From NCBI RefSeq assembly GCF_000300455.3, contig NZ_CP007215.2, positions 2,418,001-2,482,000 of the forward strand: a DNA stretch of 64,000 bases, written 5' to 3'. The first letter of the stretch is position 1. The number at the start of each line of letters is the position of its first letter. Shown in pieces: positions 8,886 to 17,602 of the stretch. Origin of the DNA: Kosakonia sacchari SP1. Its GTDB lineage: Bacteria > Pseudomonadota > Gammaproteobacteria > Enterobacterales > Enterobacteriaceae. The notes beneath the pieces are model-generated. The model worked only from the letters and a program-made list of their open reading frames with translations, did not search any database and was not told the DNA's origin. The position numbers and the translations under genes are program-made.

Positions 8886-9545
8886 ATGATGGAATATATT
8901 CATTCGTATTTGAAAGGTGGTTCCTGGTTTACGCTTGGCGACAGCATAACAGAACGAGGATGGTATCAACCCATCGTCGCAGAGAATTTAGGGCTGGCGA
9001 CATGGACAAACTACGGTATTGGTGGAACCTGTATTGCACAAAAGAATGAGCATGATAATTCCGCTATCTGCTTACGCTATAAAACCATGGGTGAAGATCC
9101 TGATCTTATTACTATCTGGGGCGGTGGCAATGATTTTGGTTTTAACTTCGGCTCGGAAGGCGGTACCGAAATAGGCGACAGAAACGATAAAACGTCATCA
9201 ACCTTTTATGGCGCAATGGATCTACTGCTTACCGGCGTCATAAAAAAATTTCCGTTGGCCAGAGTAGGGTTTGTTGTTACGACACCCGTTTCAATTGCGC
9301 GTGGTCATGGGCAAAAAAATGCCAAAGGATATTATCTGACTGATTATTGTAACGCTAGCAGAGAAAAGTGTGAGGAATATTCCATACCTTATCTCGACCT
9401 GCAAAAGAACTCCGGCTTTAACGAATTCAATATGGATATTATGACCAGTAATACCACTGGCGTAATTTCCGATGGTTTGCATCCTTCAAAATTAGGCATG
9501 GAAAGGCTGGCAACTAAGATTACGCACTTCATTTTATCGCTGTAG
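8886..9545 (+). CDS. SGNH/GDSL-family hydrolase
   Basis: About 219 residues. Block I is FTLGDSITE with the nucleophilic Ser, block III is GGGNDF, and the C-terminal block V is SDGLHPSKLGM carrying the Asp-His pair, so the catalytic triad is intact. No signal peptide is seen. GTG 8880 and ATG 8889 are alternative starts around an ACAGGG ribosome site. It is 11 bp upstream of an acyltransferase-3 gene; this pair is typical of enzymes that add or remove O-acyl groups on surface glycans. Base composition is AT-richer than the neighbours, consistent with acquisition. Confidence 0.8.
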   Translation: MMEYIHSYLKGGSWFTLGDSITERGWYQPIVAENLGLATWTNYGIGGTCIAQKNEHDNSAICLRYKTMGEDPDLITIWGGGNDFGFNFGSEGGTEIGDRNDKTSSTFYGAMDLLLTGVIKKFPLARVGFVVTTPVSIARGHGQKNAKGYYLTDYCNASREKCEEYSIPYLDLQKNSGFNEFNMDIMTSNTTGVISDGLHPSKLGMERLATKITHFILSL

Positions 9546-9556
9546 GAGAGGTGGAT

Positions 9557-10600
9557 ATGAGAATTGCTTCCATCGACCTCCTGAAGATACTCGCCATCTT
9601 TCTTGTCATCCTGGCGCACGTAACGTTGTTTTTTCTCAATCGCGACGAAAGCGATGTCGTGTTGTGCTTTTTCAGACAGGCGGGGCTATCGGGTGTTGCT
9701 CTGTTTTTTATCTGTAGCGGCTATTTTTTATTAAATAACAAACACGAGAATCAAGCGAACTATGTCATTGCGAAGATTAAAAGCATCGTTGGTGTATTGA
9801 TTTTCTGGTTACTCTTTTATTACGCCTATGACACCTGGTGGATAGGCAGATTTACCGACGTGCCCGAAATAAATCTCCTTAATTACCTGAATGTCAGCAA
9901 AGCCACCACAGAAGCAACGCCATTATGGTTTATATTTGCCATTATTCCGCTGTACATATTCACGCCTTTAATGCGGCATGCTTTTAAGAAAGAACGCGCG
10001 GGTGAAATTCTGCAAGTTATTGTGCTAATGGTGATCATCGCCAACCTGACATTAATCAATGCATGGACCGAAGCCAGGTTTGATTTCTCGCTTTTTGCAT
10101 TTAACTTGCTCATTCCTTTTCAACCCGAAGGACTGATCTGTTTTTTAATTGGCGGTTATCTCGGGCTGGTTAAACCTACACTCAGGCCATTCTCCGTTGC
10201 GCACATTATGACGTTAGTACTGGCAATTATCGCATTGTTAATATTGGCGTTTATTTCGTCCAATGCGGGAATAGCCATCTTTTATGGTAAGTTTTATAAC
10301 CTATTATTACTTATCACATCGGTCGGTTTGTTTTTATTTGTGGTTAACCTGAATATTAACGCCTTGCCACGCTGGGTGAGCAATGTGAGTGACAGTGTGT
10401 TAGGGATCTACCTTGTACACAACATCTTTGTGGTGGAAGTACACAGCGCGTTTATTCATGAAAATCTGTTGGGAATTATCCCGGGGATGAATAGCTATCT
10501 TTATATCATTGCTTATTCCTTGCTGGCTTTTATCCTGGCTTACGGCCTTTGTGCGCTGCTAAAAAGATCAAAGATAACAGCCAGAATTGTCACACTTTGA
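9557..10600 (+). CDS. Acyltransferase family 3 membrane protein
   Basis: A 347-residue, roughly 10-helix inner-membrane protein of the Acyl_transf_3 family. Helix 1 carries the K-x10-H motif (KILAIFLVILAH), followed by LFFICSGYFL and TPLWFIFAIIPLY. Family members move acetyl groups across the membrane to sugars, as OafA and WecH do. GGAGAGG sits 5 bases before the ATG; a GTG 6 bases earlier is less likely. It is coupled to the SGNH hydrolase, and the two may form a split version of the AT3-SGNH fusion proteins. No glycan biosynthesis gene adjoins them. Confidence 0.85.
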   Translation: MRIASIDLLKILAIFLVILAHVTLFFLNRDESDVVLCFFRQAGLSGVALFFICSGYFLLNNKHENQANYVIAKIKSIVGVLIFWLLFYYAYDTWWIGRFTDVPEINLLNYLNVSKATTEATPLWFIFAIIPLYIFTPLMRHAFKKERAGEILQVIVLMVIIANLTLINAWTEARFDFSLFAFNLLIPFQPEGLICFLIGGYLGLVKPTLRPFSVAHIMTLVLAIIALLILAFISSNAGIAIFYGKFYNLLLLITSVGLFLFVVNLNINALPRWVSNVSDSVLGIYLVHNIFVVEVHSAFIHENLLGIIPGMNSYLYIIAYSLLAFILAYGLCALLKRSKITARIVTL

Positions 10601-10671
10601 TAACCTGAATGCGGCGCAAAGCGCAGTAACTTGTGCTACTGTCACTCTCTTTATTAAACAAGGAGTTTGCT

Positions 10672-10902
10672 ATGCCGCACGTTGATATCAAATGTTTTCC
10701 CCGCGATCTTACCGAGGAGCAAAAAAACGCACTGGCGAGCGATATCGCCGAGGTGATTATTCGCCATTTAAACAGCAAAGATAGCGCTGTCAGCGTCGCC
10801 CTTAACGAAGTCACGCCGGACGACTGGAAAGCGCAGGTGTGGGACACCGAGATTGCGCCGCATATCGACAGGCTTATCAAGAAGCCCGGCTATTCACTGT
10901 AG
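10672..10902 (+). CDS. pptA: 4-oxalocrotonate tautomerase family protein PptA
   Basis: A 76-residue tautomerase closely matching E. coli PptA (YdcE), from [11 protein letters not shown] to the LIKKPGYS end. Removal of Met exposes Pro1, the catalytic base of the family. The ATG has AAGGAG 7 bases upstream; longer in-frame extensions upstream are not conserved. The natural substrate in enterobacteria is not established. It is monocistronic and followed by a strong terminator. Confidence 0.92.
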   Translation: MPHVDIKCFPRDLTEEQKNALASDIAEVIIRHLNSKDSAVSVALNEVTPDDWKAQVWDTEIAPHIDRLIKKPGYSL

Positions 10903-10912
10903 ATTTCCTGCC

Positions 10913-10940
10913 GCCTGCGTCTGTTGCGCAGGCTTTTTTT
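10913..10940 (+). terminator. Rho-independent terminator of pptA
   Basis: GCCTGCG, a 7-nt loop and CGCAGGC, followed by seven T. Confidence 0.9.
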
Positions 10941-11203
10941 ATCAATATCGACAACAAAAGATACTCATGTTGTTTCGAGCAACCGTCCGGAATATATAAT
11001 ACGCGGCAATCTGATTATGCACGTAAGCGCATCAGTTTTTTCATTATTTTTTCTTTCAGAAAATTCATATTTGCGCGATCTTAAATACAACTCTAGAGTT
11101 TTTATTATCTCGCTCAGGCTCATAACCAGAGCAATATAATTATCACGGAAAGCGCTGATTCGATTAATTTCGCCAGCGGCATATTAAACAAGGAACGTCT
11201 TTT

Positions 11204-12160
11204 ATGAAGCCATCCCGTTCTTTCATATTATTATTGCCCCTGTTTGCAGCACTGCCGTTGCAAGCCACAGAACCCGTAGCGGAATCACAAAACTGGTATC
11301 CCTCAATTTATGGTGCAAATGACGAAATAGGTGCCGCAAACTTGCTCACGCCCGAGGTGGTTTTACAAGCCGTTCACCTTGTAAAACAAGGCGTTGTCGT
11401 ACCGCTGGCTGTGCCGGTCGATAAAAATTTCCCGGCGTTTCGCCACCGCAGTTTTCATCTCTACAATATTCAGCCCGGCCAGCAGGATGGGAAAACGCTT
11501 GGGCCGAATAAATTCACCTTTAATGATGAACTGGTCAATGCATGGACAGGCGTGGGCACGCAATTAAACGGCATCGGCCATATCGGCATTAATAATATCT
11601 ATTACAACGGCAATAAAGCGGCAGATTTCGTCACTATTGATGGCGTTAAAAAATTAGGCATTGAAAAAGTCCCGCCGATGGTAACGCGAGGCGTGGTGTT
11701 AGATATGACCACTTATTATAAACAAAAGATTGTTCCCGGCGGCACAGAGTTTAGTGTCGAGGATATTCAGTCGGTATTAAAAAACCAGGGATTAACCTTA
11801 AAGAAAGGCGATATTGTTTTATTCAATACCGGATGGCTGGAACTTGTTGGTAAAGACAATAGACAGTTTCTGGAAAAGGAGCCTGGTATTGGCATGGAAG
11901 CAGCAAAATGGCTGGCGGACCAGCAGATCGTCGCGTTTGGCGGCGATACCTGGGCGTCAGAAGTGTATCCAAACCCTGCAACTAAGGAGGAATTCCCGAT
12001 CAATCAATATATGTTAGCGAAACGGGGGATCTACAACCTGGAGTTGATCGATACACGTCCACTGGTCGGCAAGCAAGTTTGGGAATTCTTGTTCGTCCTT
12101 GGCCAACCGCTGTACACCGGTTCAACACAGGTCAACATCAACCCTGTGGCGATTTATTAG
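11204..12160 (+). CDS. Exported cyclase-family (kynurenine-formamidase-like) hydrolase
   Basis: A 318-residue protein with a cleavable signal peptide (SFILLLPLFAALPLQA, cleavage near TEP), then a Cyclase (PF04199-like) domain: WYPSIYGANDEIGAANLLTP, GTQLNGIGHIG, VTRGVVLDM, GDIVLFNTGW, and GGDTWASE. Relatives are metal-dependent amide or lactone hydrolases. The metal-site stretch reads GTQLNGIGH, where I would expect an Asp at the Asn in GTQxDxxGH-type relatives, so the metal site may be altered. AAGGAAC precedes the ATG. The substrate is unknown. Confidence 0.75.
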   Translation: MKPSRSFILLLPLFAALPLQATEPVAESQNWYPSIYGANDEIGAANLLTPEVVLQAVHLVKQGVVVPLAVPVDKNFPAFRHRSFHLYNIQPGQQDGKTLGPNKFTFNDELVNAWTGVGTQLNGIGHIGINNIYYNGNKAADFVTIDGVKKLGIEKVPPMVTRGVVLDMTTYYKQKIVPGGTEFSVEDIQSVLKNQGLTLKKGDIVLFNTGWLELVGKDNRQFLEKEPGIGMEAAKWLADQQIVAFGGDTWASEVYPNPATKEEFPINQYMLAKRGIYNLELIDTRPLVGKQVWEFLFVLGQPLYTGSTQVNINPVAIY

Positions 12161-12283
12161 TTGTTTGTTGTTAGCGCTACCCTGAAGTGTTTTTCATTTT
12201 TAGTAAAATATTGTTCTGTGGAGCGGCTCGAATTTCATATAGCGGGTTAATGTTACATAAGCATCTTTGACATGGAGATGATT

Positions 12284-13222
12284 ATGTTCCGGAAACTCAG
12301 TTCACTGACATTCGCGCTGCTCTTTTTTTCGCAACCTTTATTTGCCGCGCCAGAGCGTTTTCCCATCTGGCCGCAGGGCGATGCGCCAGGCGCCCAAAAT
12401 AGCCCAGTCAGTTTCGTGTTAACCGAACGCAGTAAAGATCCTGCGCTTCCCGACCGCGCCGTGACCGGTACCCGAGCGCCGCAAATCACCGTTTATAAAC
12501 CGCAAAAACCTAACGGTATCGCCATTCTGGTGATTCCGGGTGGCTCCTATAAACGCGTGGTGCTGGATAAAGAGGGCAGTGATTTAGCCGCGCCATTCAA
12601 TGCGCGCGGTTACACCTTATTTGTGATGACCTACCGCATGCCGGAAGATGGCCACGCCGAAGGTTCAAACGCACCACTGGCGGATGCACAACGTGCGTTG
12701 CGTACCTTGCACGCGCAGGCGGAATCACGCCATCTCAATGCGAAAAAAATTGGTGTAATGGGTTTTTCTGCGGGCGGGCACGTGGCGGCAAGTCTGGAAA
12801 CACGTTATGACGAAAAGGTTTACACGCCAGTGGACAACATTGATAACCAGCACGCGCGGCCAGATTTTGTGGTGTTGGGTTATCCGGTGATTTCAATGGA
12901 TCAGGCGATTGCCCACGCCGGCTCGCGAAAAGCGCTTATTGGTGAAACGCCAACGGCGGAGCAGATCAAACACTACTCGCCGGAACAGAATATCACCGCG
13001 CAAACCCCACCGACATTTTTGCTGCATGCCGTGGACGATCCCTCCGTGCCGGTTGCCAACTCGCTGGTGATGTTCAACGCGCTGCATGCGAATAACGTGC
13101 TCACCGAATTGCATCTGTTCAGCCAGGGGCAGCATGGGTTTGGCGTACGCGGTGTGAAACACCTGCCGGCGGCAGTCTGGCCAGAACTGACGATGAACTG
13201 GATCGAGGCACTGCCGGAGTAA
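12284..13222 (+). CDS. Exported alpha/beta hydrolase (BD-FAE/acetyl-esterase-like)
   Basis: About 312 residues with a signal peptide ending near LFAAPE. The oxyanion segment is VIPGGSY, the nucleophile elbow GFSAGG, the acid lies in HAVDDPSVP and the histidine in GQHGFG, giving a complete Ser-Asp-His triad. The family includes esterases acting on acylated sugars. Three in-frame ATGs lie within 12 bases; the third has GGAG at the best distance. It ends 8 bp from a convergent flavin-reductase gene. Confidence 0.82.
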   Translation: MFRKLSSLTFALLFFSQPLFAAPERFPIWPQGDAPGAQNSPVSFVLTERSKDPALPDRAVTGTRAPQITVYKPQKPNGIAILVIPGGSYKRVVLDKEGSDLAAPFNARGYTLFVMTYRMPEDGHAEGSNAPLADAQRALRTLHAQAESRHLNAKKIGVMGFSAGGHVAASLETRYDEKVYTPVDNIDNQHARPDFVVLGYPVISMDQAIAHAGSRKALIGETPTAEQIKHYSPEQNITAQTPPTFLLHAVDDPSVPVANSLVMFNALHANNVLTELHLFSQGQHGFGVRGVKHLPAAVWPELTMNWIEALPE

Positions 13223-13230
13223 ATGCTGCG

Positions 13231-13803
13231 TTACTCGCCAGCGGTGATGCGCTTGCCGCTGGTGACGAATGTGCCGCCGCCAAGGTGATGAATGGTGTTC
13301 AGCTTATCGTCATCAAAGTGCCAGCGCCCGTTGATAAACGCCCGTTCATCGGCGGCGGCGGAAACCACTTCGCCAAACAGCGTGTCATATTTTTCCTGCG
13401 CGGCGGTCGGCGGAAGCAAACGACACTCCATCCACGCCAGGCATTTCTCTTCGATAACCGGCAAGCCCAGCACCGGCCCGGCAAACGCGGGAATGCCATA
13501 GCAATTAAATTTGTCTTCATCGCGCCCGGTGACGCTACCGACCGCGTAACTCCAGTTGGTTGCCGCAACACCTGGCACCACAATGCCAAACATACCGCTG
13601 CGTTCAATTAATTCGCGCGACCAGGCGCTTTTATCAACCACGATCGCAATGCGTGGCGGAGAGAATTCAACCGGCATCGACCACGCGGCCGCCATCACAT
13701 TGCGTCGGTCGATCTGCTCATCGCGGCTGGTAATCAGAATGGTCGGACCGTGGTTTAGCAGGCGGCTGGCATGTTCTAACGCCACCGGGCGGAAATAGCT
13801 CAT
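13231..13803 (-). CDS. Flavin reductase family (split-barrel FMN-binding) protein
   Basis: A 190-residue flavoredoxin-type protein: RNVMAAAWSMPVEFSPPRIAIVVDKSAWSRELIE is the flavin-binding core and GHxxxG-like segments follow. These cytoplasmic proteins bind FMN and reduce flavin or transfer electrons from NAD(P)H. AGAGGAA precedes the ATG. No partner oxygenase gene adjoins, so the electron acceptor is unknown. Confidence 0.78.
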   Translation of the reverse strand: MSYFRPVALEHASRLLNHGPTILITSRDEQIDRRNVMAAAWSMPVEFSPPRIAIVVDKSAWSRELIERSGMFGIVVPGVAATNWSYAVGSVTGRDEDKFNCYGIPAFAGPVLGLPVIEEKCLAWMECRLLPPTAAQEKYDTLFGEVVSAAADERAFINGRWHFDDDKLNTIHHLGGGTFVTSGKRITAGE

Positions 13804-13873
13804 AGCGGTTCCTCTGTATAAACGTTTCTGCCATTAAATGGCTGAACAGGCGGCAAAATCAAGGCAAGGCGCA

Positions 13874-15703
13874 TTATCCGGCACTCCTGGCCACCACAAT
13901 CTGACCGCGGCCTTGTTCTTTCGCCAGATAGAGCGCCAGGTCGGCCGCACGCACCAGATTATCTGCGCGCGCGTGGCGCGGCCAGGTCGCCAGCCCAATA
14001 GAAACCGACACCGGGCCTATATCCTGTGATTCATAAAGCATGTGATGATTGAGGACATTATACAGCAGCGTCTCAGCCACTTTTTTCGCCTGCACTTCAT
14101 CCGCGCCGGGCAGAACAAGCAGGAACTCTTCACCGCCGTAACGGAACGCAATACTGTTGTCATCCAGCGTTTCGGTAATCAACCGTGACAACTCGCGCAG
14201 CACTTTGTCACCCGCGTCGTGACCATATTGATCGTTGAGCTTCTTGAAATAATCCACGTCGACCATCAAACAGCTCAGCGTTGTGCCTTCTACCATCGCC
14301 TGGTCGAGCATGTTGCGCAGCGTCTCATCCAGGCTGTGGCGGTTGAGCAGGCCGGTCAACGAGTCGTGCATGGCGCGTTCCGTCAAGGTATCGCGCAGGA
14401 TCTGGTTTGCCAGCGCCAGTGCCAGCGTTTCCGCCAGCAGTTCCAGGTAGATATAGGGTGGCTCTTTGCCCGGCGTGTAATTATCGAAGGTGAGCAAACC
14501 AATGCTTTTATTCTGCGCGTTAAGCGGCACGCAAATCGCACGGGAGGCAATTTCGGGCTGAATATGTTCGCACGGCATGTCAACGCCGCCTTTCGCCGGG
14601 CTATGCAACTGCCCACGTTTTAACGCCCAGCAGTGTTCAGCCGGGAAGGGGGCGTCTTCGCCCGGCGGCAAACCCCAGCGCGCCACACATTTCATGCGCT
14701 TAGTGCGAGGATTGAGTACAAACAACCGGCCGCCCATATCCGGGATGATTTGTGGCGCAAAGCGGCTGACCACGCGAAAAATCGCGCTATGGGAATCACA
14801 CCCCTGCAGCCGCTGCGTCATTCGTGCCAGCAAGGTACGCGTGGCCCACTCCGCGTCGCGCTCCTGTTCCAGCCGCTGGCGGGTCAGGCCATTTTCGCGA
14901 AATATGCGGATCGCCTGTGCCATATCGCCAATCTCATCCACCTGCGCCAGCACCGGCGCTTCCACATTGTAATCCTGAGTCGCCAGGCGGTTAACCACAT
15001 CGCTTAACGTCACCACCGGGCGCAAAATGCGGTGTTTGATAATAAAACCGAGCACAAACAGGAACAGCAACGCAGTCAGCCCGACCATAATTTCGGACAA
15101 CGTACGCAAGCGTAAAGAGCGGTCAGTTGCTTCGCTTATCGCCGTCTGGACACGCTGATCCGCCAGGCTGCGGAAGTGGGCGAAACGGTACTCCGTTTCG
15201 GAAAGCCGCTCTTCATAGCTTGCGCTATACAAAAGATTCATCGCCTCGTCCGTTTTCCCGGCTTCAATATCGGCAATGGCGATGCGCTGCTCATCTTCGA
15301 GCTGATCCAGCGTTGACAGCCCATCACGCAGGATCAGTAACTCTTCATCGGACGCGCCCCGGTCACGCAGGGCAACCAGATGATTTTCCAGGTCGACATC
15401 CTGCTGCTGGCGGGTTTTCCAGTTTTGAATCACTTCCGGCTGCTTTTTGATCACCGCTTCCCGCGCCAGATCGCTTAACGCATAGGCCTCTTTTTCCAGA
15501 TCGTCTATTAACTCATCGAAAACGCGGTTTTGCGCCACGGCGTCACGCTCGGCACGTTCCGCATTCGACGCCATAAACAGCGCCACGCCGGAGGTCAGCG
15601 TTAATACCACGGTCGCGGTATAAGCAAAATTGGTGATCGTCGCGATGCGCACGGGGGATCCTTTTCGACTTGAGTGCGGGAATATGCCTATCAGTTTAGA
15701 CAT
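13874..15703 (-). CDS. Membrane diguanylate cyclase with HAMP, GAF-like and GGDEF domains
   Basis: 609 residues: a transmembrane helix near 25-45, a helical periplasmic sensor, a second helix near 205-225, a HAMP linker (ILRPVVTLSDVVNRLATQDYN), a GAF-like domain (about 300-440) and a C-terminal GGDEF domain with the active loop GGEEF at 523-527. It makes cyclic di-GMP from two GTP. The product-inhibition RxxD site is absent at its usual place before GGEEF. The ATG lacks a clear ribosome site; GTG at 15652 has AAAGGAT upstream and may be the true start, removing 17 residues. It is divergent from an ABC transporter operon. Confidence 0.85.
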   Translation of the reverse strand: MSKLIGIFPHSSRKGSPVRIATITNFAYTATVVLTLTSGVALFMASNAERAERDAVAQNRVFDELIDDLEKEAYALSDLAREAVIKKQPEVIQNWKTRQQQDVDLENHLVALRDRGASDEELLILRDGLSTLDQLEDEQRIAIADIEAGKTDEAMNLLYSASYEERLSETEYRFAHFRSLADQRVQTAISEATDRSLRLRTLSEIMVGLTALLFLFVLGFIIKHRILRPVVTLSDVVNRLATQDYNVEAPVLAQVDEIGDMAQAIRIFRENGLTRQRLEQERDAEWATRTLLARMTQRLQGCDSHSAIFRVVSRFAPQIIPDMGGRLFVLNPRTKRMKCVARWGLPPGEDAPFPAEHCWALKRGQLHSPAKGGVDMPCEHIQPEIASRAICVPLNAQNKSIGLLTFDNYTPGKEPPYIYLELLAETLALALANQILRDTLTERAMHDSLTGLLNRHSLDETLRNMLDQAMVEGTTLSCLMVDVDYFKKLNDQYGHDAGDKVLRELSRLITETLDDNSIAFRYGGEEFLLVLPGADEVQAKKVAETLLYNVLNHHMLYESQDIGPVSVSIGLATWPRHARADNLVRAADLALYLAKEQGRGQIVVARSAG

Positions 15704-15797
15704 TCAGTTAAAAATCAATGCGCAATATTGACGTCATTTCTTCGTCATATTCGCTGCCTATAGTCAGCCGCAATCAAATCCCAAAGAGGATAACAAT

Positions 15798-15893
15798 ATG
15801 TTTGCTCCCCTGACTTTTGTGCAGGTGGATGCGCCCCGTCGGATGAAGACCACGGGTAAATCACGGCTTTCTGTTACGGGAGGGCGTGGATGA
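15798..15893 (+). CDS. Small leader ORF (31 aa) overlapping the ABC ATPase start
   Basis: ATG with AAAGAGGA 6-7 bases upstream opens 31 sense codons (begins MFAPLTFVQV, ends VTGGRG) and stops at a TGA that overlaps the ATG of the following ATPase gene in ATGA. The peptide is basic in its second half (RRMK, KSR). The geometry fits translational coupling or a regulatory leader. I know no homologue; it could also be a chance ORF, so this is tentative. Confidence 0.5.
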   Translation: MFAPLTFVQVDAPRRMKTTGKSRLSVTGGRG

Positions 15894-16591
15894 GCGCATT
15901 CACAGACATCCGCTTACAAGGCGTTTCATATGCCTTTGGCGCACATACCGTTCTTAATCACATCGATTTACATATTCAACCTGGCAGCATTGTTGCGCTG
16001 CTCGGCCCGTCCGGCTGCGGCAAAAGCACGTTGCTGCGCTTGCTGGCGGGGCTGAGTGAACCGGCGGAAGGTGAGATCTGGTTTGGCGATCGCCTGGTGG
16101 CGAAAGCGGGCTGGACACTGCCGCCGGAGGCGCGTGACATCGGCATGGTATTTCAGGATTACGCGCTGTGGCCGCATATGAGCGTCGCGCAAAATGTCGC
16201 TTTCCCGCTAAAAATGCGCAACTTACCGCGCGCAGAGCGCGAACAGCGCGTATCGCAGGCGCTGGAAAGGGTTGGGCTGGCGGAATTTGCAGGGCGTAAA
16301 CCCGCAGGCCTTTCCGGCGGGCAGCAACAGCGCGTTGCGCTGGCACGCGCCATTGTCGCCGAGCCTGGCGTCTTATTGTTCGACGAGCCGCTCTCCAATC
16401 TCGACACCGCGCTGCGCGAATCCTTATGTCTTGAGATGGCGCGTCTGCTGCGCCAGCTCGGCACCACCGCCGTGTATGTCACTCATGACCACCGCGAAGC
16501 ACAGCTACTTGCCGATCGCATTGTGCATTTAGCGTCCGGGACCGTTGAATCTGTACGAACCGTTACTTCATCCTCAGGGGAAATTGTATGA
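15890..16591 (+). CDS. ABC transporter ATP-binding protein (Fe3+/phosphonate/spermidine type)
   Basis: A 233-residue ATPase with Walker A GPSGCGKST, Q-loop VFQDYALWPHM, signature LSGGQQQR, Walker B LLFDEPLSNLD and switch His in VTHDH. Relatives such as FbpC/PotA are about 350 residues; here the C-terminal regulatory domain is missing, so only the nucleotide-binding domain remains. It overlaps both the leader ORF and the next gene by ATGA, indicating tight coupling. Confidence 0.9.
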   Translation: MSAFTDIRLQGVSYAFGAHTVLNHIDLHIQPGSIVALLGPSGCGKSTLLRLLAGLSEPAEGEIWFGDRLVAKAGWTLPPEARDIGMVFQDYALWPHMSVAQNVAFPLKMRNLPRAEREQRVSQALERVGLAEFAGRKPAGLSGGQQQRVALARAIVAEPGVLLFDEPLSNLDTALRESLCLEMARLLRQLGTTAVYVTHDHREAQLLADRIVHLASGTVESVRTVTSSSGEIV

Positions 16592-17556
16592 AAGCCTTAC
16601 CGTCCGTGAAAAAAGGAGTCGCTTTAGCCATGGTGCTGTCGTCCATGATGATCTCCAGTGCGCACGCGCTGACCGTTTACACCGCAGGCCCTGGCTCGCT
16701 GGCAAAAAGCCTGGCCAGCGGCTTTGAGCAAAAAACTGGCGTTAAAGTCAATATCTTCCAGGCCACCACCGGTAAAGTGATGGCGCGTCTGGAAGCCGAA
16801 CAGGCCAATCCGCAGGCCGATATTCTGATTTCTGCCTCATGGGACACCGCCGAAGATCTGCATCATCGCGGCTGGCTGCTGCCGTTTACCAGTGCCAATG
16901 CCGGAAATGTCCCGCAGACGTTAAAAAGCGCCGACTATGTGGCGCAGGGCATCTCCGCACTGGGGATTGTCTGGAACACAAAGAGCGGCACTCCGGAGCC
17001 GAAAGAGTGGAACGATCTGACCTCTCCGGACTTTAAAGACAAAGTCACCACGCCGGATCCGTCACTTTCCGGTGCCTCGCTTGATCTGCTGATCGGTCTG
17101 CAAAATGGCATGGGCAACCGCGCCTGGCAGTTGTTTGATGCGCTGAAAAAGAACGGCATGGTGGTGAGCGGTCCGAACGCCCAGGCGGTAACGCCGGTGA
17201 TGCAAGGGGCAAAAGCGGCGGTGTTTGGCGCGGTCGACTATGTAACGTATGGCAATATCGCGCAGGGCGAATCGCTGAAAGTGATCTTCCCGGCCAGCGG
17301 CACCGTCATCGCTCCGCGTCCCATGATGATCCTCAAAACCACTCAACACGCCGATGACGCCAAAGCGTTTATCGATTACGTGCTGTCACCGGAAGGGCAG
17401 AAAATGGTCGCCGACGCCTGGCTGATGCCTGCCCGCACGGACGTGGAAGCGAAACGTCCGCTATTTACTGAGCTAAAAATATTGCCGACGCAAAGCAGCG
17501 GCACCAGCGAACGCGGCGAGGTGCTGAAGCGCTTTAACGCGCTCTTTGCCCAGTAA
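16588..17556 (+). CDS. ABC transporter substrate-binding protein (Fe3+/2-aminoethylphosphonate class)
   Basis: A 322-residue exported protein with signal peptide ending near SSAHA, mature N-terminus LTVYTAGPGSLAKSLASGFEQKTGVKV, then GKVMARLEAEQ, NPQADILIS, and GPNAQAVTPVMQGAKAAVFG. This is the iron/AEP/thiamine cluster of binding proteins. The paired tyrosines of ferric binding proteins are not evident at the usual C-terminal place, so iron is not certain; a phosphonate or phosphorylated compound is an alternative. A GC hairpin follows the gene. Confidence 0.85.
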   Translation: MKALPSVKKGVALAMVLSSMMISSAHALTVYTAGPGSLAKSLASGFEQKTGVKVNIFQATTGKVMARLEAEQANPQADILISASWDTAEDLHHRGWLLPFTSANAGNVPQTLKSADYVAQGISALGIVWNTKSGTPEPKEWNDLTSPDFKDKVTTPDPSLSGASLDLLIGLQNGMGNRAWQLFDALKKNGMVVSGPNAQAVTPVMQGAKAAVFGAVDYVTYGNIAQGESLKVIFPASGTVIAPRPMMILKTTQHADDAKAFIDYVLSPEGQKMVADAWLMPARTDVEAKRPLFTELKILPTQSSGTSERGEVLKRFNALFAQ

Positions 17557-17570
17557 TCCTTTCGATCTTT

Positions 17571-17589
17571 GCGGGGGCAACCCCGCTTT
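17571..17589 (+). terminator. Hairpin between binding-protein and permease genes
   Basis: GCGGGG, loop GCAA, CCCCGC then TTTC. It has a very stable tetraloop but a poor T-run, so partial termination or 3'-end protection of the binding-protein mRNA is likelier than full stop. Confidence 0.6.
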
Positions 17590-17602
17590 CAGGATACCCG
17601 TT

